52,367 bases of DNA, taken from NCBI GenBank assembly GCA_011125455.1, contig VKHO01000011.1, positions 1 through 52,367 of the forward strand, read 5' to 3'. The notes under the pieces are model-generated. The model made no database searches. It was given only the letters and a program-made list of their open reading frames with translations, and was not told the origin of the DNA. Position 1 is the first letter of the stretch, and each line of letters opens with the position of its first letter. A program made the position numbers and the translations under genes. The stretch is from Chlamydiales bacterium STE3. GTDB lineage: Bacteria > Chlamydiota > Chlamydiia > Chlamydiales > Parachlamydiaceae. Of the stretch, positions 1-9,396 are shown piece by piece.

Positions 1-251
1 TTGCTTCCTTTGATATAAGCTATCAAAGGAGATGACCACGTATGAAATTTTTTATCAAGTATTTCTAATTAAAACCCCCTGCCAAAAAACCAGGTGCAGA
101 CATGAAATAAAATCAAAGGGAAATTTTTTGTAGAAAAAAGAAGAAACTGTTGGGCGCCTCTAACACACTTTAAGTCATCGCAATGACCTTAAATTACAGG
201 GCTTAAGGAGGCAGAGAGCTAAAAGGAAAAAGTAAGTTAATTTTAGACAAC
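1..251. other. Non-coding stretch at the left edge with two hairpins
   Basis: I see no gene here. Positions 6-15 and 21-30 form a perfect 10-bp inverted repeat with a 5-base loop; no T-run follows on either strand, so it is only terminator-like. Positions 170-178 pair with 183-192 (one bulged base) around the tetraloop CGCA, and an outer 5-bp stem (156-160 with 208-212) could enclose it. The block lies beyond the rpmB terminator, so it may belong to something outside the window or be a small structured RNA. No known RNA family was recognised. Confidence 0.4.
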
Positions 252-289
252 AAAAAAGACTCTTCAAATTTTTTTTCAAAGAGTCTTTT
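252..289 (-). terminator. Rho-independent terminator of rpmB
   Basis: On the minus strand the stem GAAAAGACTCTT pairs with AAGAGTCTTTT across a short A/T-rich loop and runs into a T-run, 16 bases beyond the rpmB stop codon. This is a classic intrinsic terminator for the leftward rpmB transcript. Confidence 0.8.
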
Positions 290-304
290 CAAAAATACAA
301 GAAA

Positions 305-580
305 TTAGATGGATTGTCCTTGAAGGCGCATATCGCGAATCACTTGTGATAGGCCAACTTTGTCGATAATACGCATTGCATGAGTTGAAACGCGCAGTTT
401 AACAAAACGGTTTTCTTCAGGGAACCAGAAGCGCTTTTTCACTAAGTTAGGTTCAAAACGGCGCTTTGTTTTACCAGTAACTTTTAGACCGATCCCTTTT
501 TTCTTTTTGGCAATCCCCCTGATCGCATATTTGTAACCACGGGTTGTTTTTTTGCCTGTAACTTGACAGCATTTGGACAT
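305..580 (-). CDS. rpmB: 50S ribosomal protein L28
   Basis: L28 is a small basic protein of the large ribosomal subunit. The 91-residue product starts [11 protein letters not shown], the usual beginning of L28, and continues with a lysine/arginine-rich core, then [19 protein letters not shown], which matches the family's C-terminal half. The length fits chlamydial L28. It is read leftward with its own terminator at 252-289 and is separated by 78 bases from the small unknown gene upstream. In C. trachomatis, as I recall, rpmB (CT086) sits beside malQ (CT087); here clpB, queF and others separate the two, so the local order has been partly rearranged. Confidence 0.95.
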   Translation of the reverse strand: MSKCCQVTGKKTTRGYKYAIRGIAKKKKGIGLKVTGKTKRRFEPNLVKKRFWFPEENRFVKLRVSTHAMRIIDKVGLSQVIRDMRLQGQSI

Positions 581-658
581 AGATACTCCAGAAAATTCAG
601 CTTAAATAAGTAAAATAACAAAGTAAGGAGATAAAATTCAAGGATAAAGATGATTCTT

Positions 659-1099
659 TTATCTTAGTGGAAGCCAATTATCATTGATATTAAACCGTTT
701 ATTAATATGCTTAATGCGTTCTTCTTCAATGATTTGATCGTCTGACGGTTGAGGAAGATTTTTAGAAATTTCCTTCTTGTAAGACTCAATTTTTTCCTTG
801 ATCTCTTTGATTTTTTGCCAGTCTTCTGCTGTAAAGTTTTCTGAAACCGACATCAATTTTTTTATGTCATTTTTAAGGGGGCTTAATTTTTGATAAGCAG
901 CAGAATCCATCTTATTTAATTTTTTTAAATTTCGATCAAGAGTTTGTAATAAAGCGGCTTGTTGCTCAGGGGAAAGTGTTACTGGGGGCTGTTTTGGGGC
1001 ATTAGCGGCATCCGCAAGGTCAAGCAGGTTTCCTATAATTATTTGCTGCAAGCCGTCATCTATTGCTTTTTCTACTTTTGTAAAATTTGTCTTTGACAT
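659..1099 (-). CDS. Small helical protein of unknown function
   Basis: I do not recognise this 146-residue protein. It has no signal peptide and no membrane segment. Apart from a proline-rich patch near residues 34-43 it looks largely helical, and residues 65-115 are rich in lysine, glutamate and leucine with coiled-coil-like spacing. The C-terminus (NINDNWLPLR) is short and polar. It is read in the same direction as rpmB, 78 bases upstream of it, and back to back with the transhydrogenase gene. Size and composition would suit a type III chaperone, a small effector or a cytosolic helical protein, but nothing in the sequence decides among these. The ATG start at 1099 gives the longest open frame. 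Confidence 0.6.
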   Translation of the reverse strand: MSKTNFTKVEKAIDDGLQQIIIGNLLDLADAANAPKQPPVTLSPEQQAALLQTLDRNLKKLNKMDSAAYQKLSPLKNDIKKLMSVSENFTAEDWQKIKEIKEKIESYKKEISKNLPQPSDDQIIEEERIKHINKRFNINDNWLPLR

Positions 1100-1229
1100 A
1101 ACTTCCGGTTAACTCCCTAAAGAATGCTTACTACGTTGTTTCTACATTTTAGGTATTGGATCTACAGTAAAGGGTCTTTTATATTTTTTATTTTATCAGA
1201 ATACTACAAATGGAGCAATTAAGCCTTTT

Positions 1230-2630
1230 ATGGAAGAAATATTCGCCGATATCGTTATTATAGGCTCAGGGCCTTCTGGCCAAAAAGCAGCGATTCAAGC
1301 TGCAAAAGTGGGTAAAAAGGTCATCGTCTTGGAAAAAGATGTCGATCCTGGGGGCAATTGCCTTTATAATGGAACAATTCCCTCAAAAACTTTAAGAGAA
1401 GCGATCATTGATCTTACTCGATTTTACGAGCGCGACCTTTTTGCAGTTAAGCAAATTGATTTTGAAAACATTTCGATTAATGACCTAGCCAAGCGCTTAT
1501 ACAAGGTGATTGAGGATGAACGCAACTTAGTCTATCGGCAGCTTAAAAAAAATGGAATTAGGCTCATTAGGGGTAATGCTCGCTTTGAAAACCCCCATAT
1601 GGTCATTGTGATTGATAAAGAATTTCGACTAAGCCATCAAATAAGAGCAGACGTATTTATTATTGCCACAGGCTCGAAGCCACGTAATCCTATCAACGTT
1701 CCTTTTGACAATGATGTAATCCTCGATTCCACGCGGCTATTGGGAATTGATAAGGTCCCTAAAAATATGCTCGTCCTAGGGGGAGGGATTATTGGCTCTG
1801 AATATGCCAGCTTTTTTGCGACCTTGGGGACTGATGTCACGATTATTGATAAAAAAGATCATATTTTACCTCATCTAGATTCAGAAATTGCCACTGTTTT
1901 GCAGACAGCATTAACAGAACAAGGTCTCAGATTTAAAGGCAACAAAGAACCTGTAGAGATTAAAAGGGTAGGGGATAGAGCTTGTGTAACATTTAAAGAT
2001 GGCACGCAACTTGATGCGGATGTTTTACTCTATGCTCTTGGTCGTTCCTCTGCTGTTGACTCTCTACATATCGAAAATGCGGGGCTGGCTTTAAATGAAA
2101 AGGGCTATATACCGGTCAATCCTCTATTCCAGACAATAGTTCCCCACATTTACGCTGCTGGCGATGTCATTGGAGGGCCATCTCTAGCATCAACGAGTAT
2201 GGAGCAAGGACGGTTAGCTGCGAGACATGCATGTGGTTATGAAACGCATTATTTCCCCTCTCTTTACCCTATAGGGATTTACACCATTCCAGAGATATCA
2301 AGCTGCGGATATACGGAAGAGGATCTAAAAAAAATGGGCTTTAATTATGAAATCGGAAGAGCCTACTATTATGAAATTGCTCGAAGCCATATAACGGGAA
2401 GTAATATCGGGATGTTTAAAATCCTCTTCCACGCAGAAACTTTAAATATTTTAGGTGTTCATATTATTGGACGTGCAGCGACAGAAGTTATCCATATCGG
2501 ACAAATAGCGATTTCGTTTAACGCTAAAATTGATTATTTTATCGATCAAATCTTCAATTATCCTACCTATGCAGAAGGTTATAGAATCGCCGCTCTTAAT
2601 GGGGTTAACAAGCTTAAGCATTATAGATAA
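1230..2630 (+). CDS. sthA: Soluble pyridine nucleotide transhydrogenase (FAD flavoprotein)
   Basis: The predicted enzyme exchanges reducing equivalents between NADPH and NAD+ in the cytosol. The 466-residue protein has the fold of the flavoprotein disulfide reductases: an FAD-binding GSGPSG near residues 12-17, a second dinucleotide motif GGGIIG in the NAD-binding domain, the late FAD motif YAAGDV, and a C-terminal dimerisation domain. The active-site stretch reads GGNCLYNGTIPSK: Cys44 is kept, but the second redox cysteine of lipoamide dehydrogenase is threonine (Thr49). Loss of that cysteine in the GTIPSK context is the mark of SthA/UdhA rather than Lpd. The gene stands alone, divergent from the small gene on its left, with a shared hairpin at its 3' side. 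An atypical Lpd-like enzyme is a less likely alternative. Confidence 0.88.
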   Translation: MEEIFADIVIIGSGPSGQKAAIQAAKVGKKVIVLEKDVDPGGNCLYNGTIPSKTLREAIIDLTRFYERDLFAVKQIDFENISINDLAKRLYKVIEDERNLVYRQLKKNGIRLIRGNARFENPHMVIVIDKEFRLSHQIRADVFIIATGSKPRNPINVPFDNDVILDSTRLLGIDKVPKNMLVLGGGIIGSEYASFFATLGTDVTIIDKKDHILPHLDSEIATVLQTALTEQGLRFKGNKEPVEIKRVGDRACVTFKDGTQLDADVLLYALGRSSAVDSLHIENAGLALNEKGYIPVNPLFQTIVPHIYAAGDVIGGPSLASTSMEQGRLAARHACGYETHYFPSLYPIGIYTIPEISSCGYTEEDLKKMGFNYEIGRAYYYEIARSHITGSNIGMFKILFHAETLNILGVHIIGRAATEVIHIGQIAISFNAKIDYFIDQIFNYPTYAEGYRIAALNGVNKLKHYR

Positions 2631-2642
2631 AAGGGGAGCAGA

Positions 2643-2670
2643 GTCTGCTAAGAAAAATTTTTTAGCAGAC
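2643..2670. terminator. Bidirectional hairpin terminator between sthA and clpB
   Basis: GTCTGCTAA pairs perfectly with TTAGCAGAC, and the A and T runs between them extend the stem. It lies 13 bases after the sthA stop and 11 bases from the end of the convergent clpB gene, so it can serve both transcripts. It lacks a long T-run outside the stem. Confidence 0.6.
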
Positions 2671-2680
2671 CCAAATGCTT

Positions 2681-5275
2681 TTAGACCAATCTGTAGGAAG
2701 GTTTTTGTCCCTTATAAGCTAGTTCTACTTTGCACTCATTCGGGATTTCCCCTTTTAAAATGCCATCAGAGAGCATATTGAGGATAGTTTGTTGAATTAG
2801 ACGTTTAAGCGGCCTTGCGCCAAATCCCGGATCATAACCTTCTTCTGCAAGATATTTTAGAAGCTCTTTTGTCCAAGTTAAAGTAATACTGCGTGTTTTT
2901 AACAGATGCTGTACACGTTGCAGCTGAATGTCGACAATTTTCTCCATATCCTCCCTTCTTAGGGGTAAGAAAGGGAGAATATCATCCAATCGATTGAGAA
3001 ATTCCGGTCTAAAATGCGTTTTAAGGATAGGGTCTAAGATTTCCATGATCACATCTTTTGAAAGGTGTGTCTTCCCATGAGCGATTTTTTCTAAAATCTG
3101 AGAAGAACCTAAATTAGATGTCATGATAAAGAGAGCATTCTTACAGTTTACGGTTCGCCCTTTACTATCTGTCACTCTTCCATCATCAAAAATTTGCAGG
3201 AGGATATTAAACACATCGTGGTGGGCTTTCTCCACTTCATCCAAGAGAACGACAGCATAGGGTCGGCGCCGCAGCGCTTCTGTGAGCTGTCCTCCTTCCT
3301 CATAACCTACATAGCCTGGAGGAGACCCAATTAAGCGGGAAACGCTGTGTTTTTCCATGTATTCGGACATGTCTAAGCGCACCAGTGCCTCTTCTTGATT
3401 GAAAATCTGTTCTGCTAGCGCTTTAGCAAGTTCTGTTTTTCCAACCCCTGTTGGACCTAAAAAAAGAAAGGCTCCCACGGGCCTTCCTGGATCACTAAGG
3501 CCAGATCGTGAGCGGCGTATGGCTTCGCAAACAGCTTGGACGGCCATTTCTTGTCCGACAACCCTTTTTTCGAGTTCTTTCTCAAGATGCAGAAGACGTT
3601 CAGCCTCTCCCTCGAGCATTTTATGCACAGGGATTCCTGTCCATTTGGAAACGACATGTGCGATCAAATTATCATCTACTTCCTCACGTAAAAGGCGATC
3701 CGATTTTTTATTCAGCTCGGCTTCTGCTTCCTCAATCTCCTTTTGTAATTTGGGAAGTTCGCTATAGCGTAGCTCTGCGACCTTGTTGTAATCAGAACGT
3801 CTTTCGGCATCTTCCTCTTGAAAACGCACCTGTTCTAAGCGATTTTTCTTTTCCTTGATTTCTTCAATGAGCTTTTTTTCTTGATCCCACTGTTGTTTTA
3901 AGATGTTTAGTTCTTCTTTAATCTCAGCGATCTTGCTTTCCAGTTTTTCCGCTTCCGCTCTTGAACTTACGCTATCTTCCCGCTTTAAGGCCTCTTGCTC
4001 GACAATAATTCCAGCCAGTTCTCTTTCTTTTTGGTCGATGGGCAATGGCCGGCTCCCTAATTGCATGCGAATTAGACTAGCTGCTTCGTCAATTAGATCG
4101 ATCGCTTTATCAGGCAGCTGCCTATCTGTGATGTAACGGTTTGAAAGAAAGACGGCAGCATGGATGGCAGATTCTGTGATTCTAACGCCATGAAAAATTT
4201 CGTAGCGTTCCCTTAGCCCTCTCAAGATAGCAATAGAGTCTTCAATGCTTGGTTCTTTAATCAATACGGGTTGAAAACGTCTTTCTAACGCAGCATCTTT
4301 TTCGATGTGCTTTTGGTATTCATTTAATGTTGTGGCGCCGATGCAGTGCAGTGTGCCTCTTGCTAAAGCAGGTTTTAGTAAATTCGCAGCATCCATTGCT
4401 CCTTCAGTGGCGCCAGCACCAATAAGAGTGTGGACTTCGTCGATAAACAGGATAATTTTCCCTTCATTTTTTTCGATCTCTGTCAAAATACCTTTTAATC
4501 TTTCTTCAAACTCTCCTCGGTACTTCGTTCCTGCAATGAGGCTTCCCATGTCAAGAGTCAATAACTGCTTTTCACGTAACGTATCCGGAACATCCTTTTG
4601 GACAATGCGCTGCGCTAATCCTTCGGCGATAGCCGTTTTCCCCACGCCAGGCTCTCCAATCAACATCGGATTATTTTTCGTGCGTCTACTCAACACTTGC
4701 ATTGTACGTTGAATTTCTTCGTCCCTGCCAATGACAGGGTCCAGCTTGCCCGCTTTGGCTAATTGAGTCAGGTTTTTCGTGAATTTTTCTAGAGCTTGTA
4801 GTCCAGCTTCTGCATTAGGAGAATCCATATGCCGATCACCTCTTATGCGTTTAATTTGATCTTCTAAAACTTGATCGCTAATAGCGGTTTGCTTTTTCCA
4901 TGAAGCAATTGGATCCCCTCCATTTCTCCAATAAGAGAGGAGAAAATGATCTGAGCTGGTGTAAGTGTCGTTCCACTTTCTGGCAATACTTTCTGCATCG
5001 GCAATGCGGCTTGCTAAGGATCTCGATGCTGAAGGGGGTTCTTGCCCTGATCCACTATAAGTTGGTAGGTGTCTAAGATTTTGTTCTAGGTCCGATTGTA
5101 GCTTCTCGACATTCACACGAAGATTGCTAAGGACAGAGATAAAGTAGCCCTGTGGGTCTGAGAGAAATGCAAGAAGTAAATGATTTTCTGTCACCTCAGT
5201 ATTTTTACGATCTTGAGCATTTCGAAAAGCTTCTTGAATTGCGTTTTGGACGGATTCTGTGAAATTCTGAGCCAT
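2681..5275 (-). CDS. clpB: ClpB disaggregase (Hsp100 AAA+ chaperone)
   Basis: ClpB is a hexameric ATPase that pulls proteins out of aggregates together with DnaK. Domains in order: the Clp N-terminal repeat domain (about 1-145); NBD1 with Walker A GEPGVGKT and Walker [10 protein letters not shown]; a long charged coiled-coil middle domain (about 400-525), which separates ClpB from ClpA and ClpC; NBD2 with Walker A GPTGVGKT and [10 protein letters not shown]; and the small C-terminal D2 domain. I place the start at the second ATG (5275), giving 864 residues: a GGAGG ribosome site lies 8 bases ahead of it and would sit inside the coding region if the ATG at 5290 were used. The product then begins MAQNFTESV, as is usual. 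The gene appears complete and monocistronic. Confidence 0.97.
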   Translation of the reverse strand: MAQNFTESVQNAIQEAFRNAQDRKNTEVTENHLLLAFLSDPQGYFISVLSNLRVNVEKLQSDLEQNLRHLPTYSGSGQEPPSASRSLASRIADAESIARKWNDTYTSSDHFLLSYWRNGGDPIASWKKQTAISDQVLEDQIKRIRGDRHMDSPNAEAGLQALEKFTKNLTQLAKAGKLDPVIGRDEEIQRTMQVLSRRTKNNPMLIGEPGVGKTAIAEGLAQRIVQKDVPDTLREKQLLTLDMGSLIAGTKYRGEFEERLKGILTEIEKNEGKIILFIDEVHTLIGAGATEGAMDAANLLKPALARGTLHCIGATTLNEYQKHIEKDAALERRFQPVLIKEPSIEDSIAILRGLRERYEIFHGVRITESAIHAAVFLSNRYITDRQLPDKAIDLIDEAASLIRMQLGSRPLPIDQKERELAGIIVEQEALKREDSVSSRAEAEKLESKIAEIKEELNILKQQWDQEKKLIEEIKEKKNRLEQVRFQEEDAERRSDYNKVAELRYSELPKLQKEIEEAEAELNKKSDRLLREEVDDNLIAHVVSKWTGIPVHKMLEGEAERLLHLEKELEKRVVGQEMAVQAVCEAIRRSRSGLSDPGRPVGAFLFLGPTGVGKTELAKALAEQIFNQEEALVRLDMSEYMEKHSVSRLIGSPPGYVGYEEGGQLTEALRRRPYAVVLLDEVEKAHHDVFNILLQIFDDGRVTDSKGRTVNCKNALFIMTSNLGSSQILEKIAHGKTHLSKDVIMEILDPILKTHFRPEFLNRLDDILPFLPLRREDMEKIVDIQLQRVQHLLKTRSITLTWTKELLKYLAEEGYDPGFGARPLKRLIQQTILNMLSDGILKGEIPNECKVELAYKGQKPSYRLV

Positions 5276-5391
5276 AAAAAAAACCTCCATTTGCTACTTA
5301 AAAGATTAGCAAATTTTGGTCTTTCCTTTAATCATCTTCTTCATTCAATCAATAAATAAGTTTAGGCGACTTAATTTTAAAGGCTTAGGAA

Positions 5392-6204
5392 TCATTGACG
5401 AAAATGTTGTTGGTTTTCCATGTGCTCTTCGAAATTGGAGCGATAGGGGTTAATGTCTAAGCCCCCTCTCCGGGTATATCTAGCATAAACTGTGAGATGT
5501 TCAGGCTGGCAAATGTGCATAATCTCTTGAAACATTTGTTCCACGCAGTGTTCTGCGAAGCCGATATGACCACGATAGGAAATGATGTATTTCAGCAAAC
5601 CTTCATGTTCTATCTTCTTGCCTTTGTAGCGGATAAGGAGTGATCCCCAGTCCGGTTGGCCTGTAGCCATACAGTTAGACTTTAACAAGTTGCTGTAAAG
5701 GGTTTCTTGCACAACTTCTTCAGTAGTTGAAAGAAATTGAGCATCGACCTGATAAACATCTGTTGCAATATCTAAGTTGTCAAGACAAGTGCCTGCAAAC
5801 TGAGTTAATATCTGCCCTACTCTGCTTTCTAAAGAGTAGAGTTTTACCTGCACTTCAGCCTGTGCTGTATCCGATAAATCTTTTTTGAGAGTTTCGAGAA
5901 CTTCATTATGGCTGGAATAATGGGATTGGTTGAAGGAGTTGAGATAGAGTTTGAAAGACTTAGATTCAATAATAAATGGAGAGGAGCAAGGAAAGATAAA
6001 TTCCGCCAAAGCAATCTCAGGCTTACCCTTTTTATTAAGCCAGGAGAGTTCAAATCCATTCCAAATATCTTTGCCGCCATAAGCATAAGGTTGTTGAATG
6101 CCTGTTTTTTCCCTCGCTAGCGCTCTTGGAATAGGGAAGAGAAGTTCTGGGGAGTAAGTTTCGACATAGTCTGTTTTTTTTCCTAAGGGCATTTCTTTAT
6201 GCAT
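5392..6204 (-). CDS. queF: NADPH-dependent 7-cyano-7-deazaguanine reductase (type II QueF)
   Basis: QueF reduces preQ0 to preQ1, the base placed into tRNA on the way to queuosine. The 270-residue length matches the long two-module form found in E. coli. The first half carries ESKSFKLYLNS (residues 80-90), the family's signature segment. The second half carries SNCMATGQPDWG, whose cysteine (about residue 178) forms the covalent thioimide with substrate, followed by GHIGFAEHCVEQ and YTRRGGLDINPYRS near the end. No other queuosine gene is visible in the window, so the pathway must be completed elsewhere or by salvage of preQ0. It is read leftward between clpB and the transglutaminase-like gene with 69-116 base gaps. 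Confidence 0.95.
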   Translation of the reverse strand: MHKEMPLGKKTDYVETYSPELLFPIPRALAREKTGIQQPYAYGGKDIWNGFELSWLNKKGKPEIALAEFIFPCSSPFIIESKSFKLYLNSFNQSHYSSHNEVLETLKKDLSDTAQAEVQVKLYSLESRVGQILTQFAGTCLDNLDIATDVYQVDAQFLSTTEEVVQETLYSNLLKSNCMATGQPDWGSLLIRYKGKKIEHEGLLKYIISYRGHIGFAEHCVEQMFQEIMHICQPEHLTVYARYTRRGGLDINPYRSNFEEHMENQQHFRQ

Positions 6205-6273
6205 AGTTCCTCGTAAGAAGTAGCTTTTGAAAGAGGATAATTGGATTTCATTTAATTTAAAAATAAAAACGTT

Positions 6274-7797
6274 TCAAGGGGAGCGTAGAGCAATTTCTTT
6301 TTTTAAATCTTCTAATCCTTTGGGAGCTCTTCCAATTGGTTCTAGCGATTTCTCCAAGCATTTTAAATGGCGTTTAGCTTGTGGGTAGTTTAATCTTAGC
6401 ATGTTGAGTACCGTCAAGTAATACTCAGCTTTCGGATCATCTTGGACAAGTTGATGAAATTCTTCCAAAGCGCCAAGGGCTTCTCCATAACGATGAAGTT
6501 GTAGCCAGGTAATAGCTAGATGAAAGTAGCCAGAGGAAAAAGAAGGCCACTGCCTAAGGATTTCTTCAATTTCCTCACGTTTTTTAACAACGGATTCTCT
6601 TTTTTCATCTACTGGTAAAAAGATTTTTTTAATGCCTTCGATATCAATTTTTTTGTCTAAATAGTCCTCAACAATACCCCTATGTCCGAAGAGTTTACTT
6701 TCCGGCATTTTAGCGGTTTCTCGCAACATTGAATCACCTTCTTCATTCCGATTAAGAAAGAGCAAGCTAAAAGCGGTTAGCTCGTTTAAAAGTGCATCCT
6801 CACTTAGATAAAGTGCTGCTTTTTGGTAGCGAGATAAAGCTTTGGCATAGTCCTCTTTTTGTAGGTGGACGGAAGCTTCGTTGAAATAGGTGAGTCCAAT
6901 CACCTCTTTCACGTTTCTTTGTTGCAAATAGGCGGTGTCCATTCCTAGGTATTCCTCACAGTCAATATGAACACCTCTAGCAGTCGTTTCAATATTGATG
7001 ATTTGCTTGTCGTCTCTATAGCGAACGTAAATGTGACCTGGAGGAGTAATCATTTCTAAAGGAAGTTCTAGCCGCTGAGCAAGGCAGATATAGAGAACAG
7101 ACACTCCCAGGCAAACACCACGTCGTGAATCCAACACGGAGGGAAGGAAGGTGTAAAGGTCAATGTCTTTTACATATAAAGAATGAGGGGGAAAGCGAAA
7201 ACCCATCTCTTCAAAGACAAAGCGGTTGATTTCTCGAATTTTTGCTTCTGGGCTGTCTTGTAGAGAAATTCTTGTTAATATTTGCAATGCCATTAAGTCG
7301 ATCATAGCTTCGTAACTTAGAATTTCTTCCCATGAAATATCGGGATAATCAGCCATTTGAGCTAACATTAAGCCTCTTGCCAAATCAATTTCATTCGGAG
7401 GAAGTTGCCTAACCTCTAATTCGCTTTTTGCTAAATGTCCTGCCAATTTTCTATTTGGTAGATAAGAAGCTGCTTTGCTAATAAGAACGAGTTCTGAAGG
7501 TTTTAAGAGGGAAATCCTCTCTTGGTGCCCTTTAGAGATTAGACCAATCAACCCTTGAACAAAATCAGGGGAAAGTTGGGGGACATGCGCAACATTGGGC
7601 TCATCATCTTTCGAAATGAGTTGCCAAGCATAGTTTAGAGATTGCTTGCCCTCATCACTCTCTGGATAAAGCTCATAAAAAGCAAGATGCTGGGGGATAG
7701 AATTTGGATCTAAGCTATTGAATAAAACGCGCAGATTGGCGGGAGAGACGGTCGCTGCCATAAAAATAAGGGCAGCAATTAGCAAAATTTTCTTCAT
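6274..7797 (-). CDS. Exported transglutaminase-like (SirB1-type) protein with TPR tail
   Basis: The 507-residue protein starts with a signal peptide (MKKILLIAALIFMAATVSPA), so it probably works outside the cytoplasm. Residues about 180-285 look like the SirB1/transglutaminase-like domain: a cysteine in RRGVCLGVSVLYICLAQRL, a histidine in TPPGHIYVRY and an acidic residue in NIETTARG, in the order of the Cys-His-Asp/Glu set of that fold. The remainder (about 300-500) is helical with repeated small/aromatic spacing, such as DYAKALSRYQKAALYL and YGEALGALEEFHQL, as in tetratricopeptide repeats. The start codon overlaps the malQ stop by 4 bases, so the two are co-translated. Peptidase, transglutaminase or non-catalytic scaffold roles are all possible; the export signal and cysteine argue for an envelope enzyme. 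Confidence 0.75.
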   Translation of the reverse strand: MKKILLIAALIFMAATVSPANLRVLFNSLDPNSIPQHLAFYELYPESDEGKQSLNYAWQLISKDDEPNVAHVPQLSPDFVQGLIGLISKGHQERISLLKPSELVLISKAASYLPNRKLAGHLAKSELEVRQLPPNEIDLARGLMLAQMADYPDISWEEILSYEAMIDLMALQILTRISLQDSPEAKIREINRFVFEEMGFRFPPHSLYVKDIDLYTFLPSVLDSRRGVCLGVSVLYICLAQRLELPLEMITPPGHIYVRYRDDKQIINIETTARGVHIDCEEYLGMDTAYLQQRNVKEVIGLTYFNEASVHLQKEDYAKALSRYQKAALYLSEDALLNELTAFSLLFLNRNEEGDSMLRETAKMPESKLFGHRGIVEDYLDKKIDIEGIKKIFLPVDEKRESVVKKREEIEEILRQWPSFSSGYFHLAITWLQLHRYGEALGALEEFHQLVQDDPKAEYYLTVLNMLRLNYPQAKRHLKCLEKSLEPIGRAPKGLEDLKKEIALRSP

Positions 7798-9356
7798 GTG
7801 ATCAGCTTTCTCATTGTCTGCTTAAATTCTTCGTGTTGGATGATATCTTCTAAATAGGGTTTATAGCGATATGTCCAGTTACGATCAGAGATTATACCAG
7901 GAATGTTAATTCTTTCATCAGAAGGATTTGGCCAGCTAAATTCTGGAAATAAAGCTAAATATTCTTGAAGGAGGTTAATGTGGAAAAGGCTGTTCGAGAG
8001 ATGGCTTTCTTTCAAAATAGCTTCGTGGTGTTCCCGAGAGAGAATAGGGGAGTATTCCCACTTCATGAATTTTGCAAAATCTTTAGCATCTTTAGGACTA
8101 TTTTTCCACCATAAGTTAAGAGGCTCTGAGTCATGCGTAGAAACAGTCGTCATACTCGTTTTTTCGTAATCCTTTGGATTAATGAAGCAATCGTTTTTAC
8201 CCCAATATCTTTCCCATCTCATAACTTTTGTTCCCGGAATGCCTAACTTTCTCATGGAAGCCCGTATTTCTTCCGATAAAACACCGAGATCCTCTCCAAT
8301 AGGGAGCATGGCGGGAGCACTTTTGATCATCATTTTTAAAAGCATCTCTCCTTGTGGAAGCCAGTCTTTAAGATCCTTAGGAATAAACTCTCCTTCAATA
8401 GCTGGCTTTCCTCTCTTTACGGCCCAAATGCGATAAAAACCAACAATATGGTCAATGCGATAGATATGGTACAGGCGGGAGGCGACAGACATTCTCTCTT
8501 TCCACCAGCGAAATCCATCCTTTTCATGTTCTTTATAGTTATACAAAGGGAATCCCCAGTTTTGCCCTTCTTCATTATAAAAATCTGGCGGCGCGCCTGC
8601 TGCATGGGTAAGGTCAAAAAGATGCGTTTCGTACCAAACATCTGCACTATCTGGGCTGATTAAAATGGGGATATCACCCTTTAGCAAGATATTGTTTTGC
8701 ACGGCGCATTTGCGCACCTCTTCCATTTGAGAAAAGCAGAGATACTGCAGGAAAAGATGAAAATGCACATTTCTAAAGTCATGTTTGTTATTATCGATTT
8801 TAGGCCAGTCTTGCCAGCTGCTCCAACAATAGTGTGTTTTGAAGTATTTGAAGAGGCTATAAGCAAGTAGCCAGGGATTTTCTTTTAGGAAATTTTGATA
8901 CCTATCAGTTGAATAGGCGGTATCGAATTCGTTGTCGAAATAATAGCGGAGAAAAGATTCTTTTCTATTTAAGACGCTTAGGTAATCGACGCGTTGTGTG
9001 TCATTGAGTTCCTGGAATTCTCCGAGTCTTGAGAGAAGTTCAGGATAGCATTCCAAATTAGGCAATGCATAAAGGCTGATATAAATAGGATGTAGGGCTT
9101 TTGCTGAAAGGGCATTGTAGGGACTTAGATCGAGCCCTGTATCGTTAATAGGGAGGAGTTGAATGACATCAAATCCAATTTCTGAACACCATGAAATAAG
9201 AGGGAGTAAATCAAGATATTCACCAATTCCCGAACTTAAGCGTGTTCTTAAGGAAGATAAAGGGGTGTCGATGCCATGATGGTTTTTTATTTGTACAGAT
9301 TGCCAATTGGCTCCACAAATGGTCTCTAAAAGGGGTATGTTTGCCATAGATGGCAT
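7794..9356 (-). CDS. malQ: 4-alpha-glucanotransferase (amylomaltase)
   Basis: MalQ moves glucan segments between maltodextrins and is needed for glycogen breakdown in chlamydiae. It belongs to glycoside hydrolase family 77. Visible hallmarks are IGFDVIQLLPINDTGLDLSPY near the start, YRIDHIVGFYRIW with the catalytic nucleophile aspartate, GEDLGVL with the acid/base glutamate, and STHDSEPL with the third carboxylate. I chose the ATG at 9356 (520 residues), with AGGAG 11 bases before it; an in-frame TTG at 9380 would add eight residues. The gene follows the type III chaperone closely, exactly as in Chlamydia, and overlaps the transglutaminase-like gene by 4 bases, so it is probably transcribed with the secretion genes. 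Confidence 0.95.
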   Translation of the reverse strand: MPSMANIPLLETICGANWQSVQIKNHHGIDTPLSSLRTRLSSGIGEYLDLLPLISWCSEIGFDVIQLLPINDTGLDLSPYNALSAKALHPIYISLYALPNLECYPELLSRLGEFQELNDTQRVDYLSVLNRKESFLRYYFDNEFDTAYSTDRYQNFLKENPWLLAYSLFKYFKTHYCWSSWQDWPKIDNNKHDFRNVHFHLFLQYLCFSQMEEVRKCAVQNNILLKGDIPILISPDSADVWYETHLFDLTHAAGAPPDFYNEEGQNWGFPLYNYKEHEKDGFRWWKERMSVASRLYHIYRIDHIVGFYRIWAVKRGKPAIEGEFIPKDLKDWLPQGEMLLKMMIKSAPAMLPIGEDLGVLSEEIRASMRKLGIPGTKVMRWERYWGKNDCFINPKDYEKTSMTTVSTHDSEPLNLWWKNSPKDAKDFAKFMKWEYSPILSREHHEAILKESHLSNSLFHINLLQEYLALFPEFSWPNPSDERINIPGIISDRNWTYRYKPYLEDIIQHEEFKQTMRKLIT

Positions 9357-9396
9357 ACTAGCATACACTCCTTTTAACAAGAATAGATGTAAAAAT

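Noticed and set aside
3399-4712. Several long frames on the strand opposite clpB
   Set aside because: They are cysteine/serine-rich shadows of the clpB codons and have no motif or start signal.
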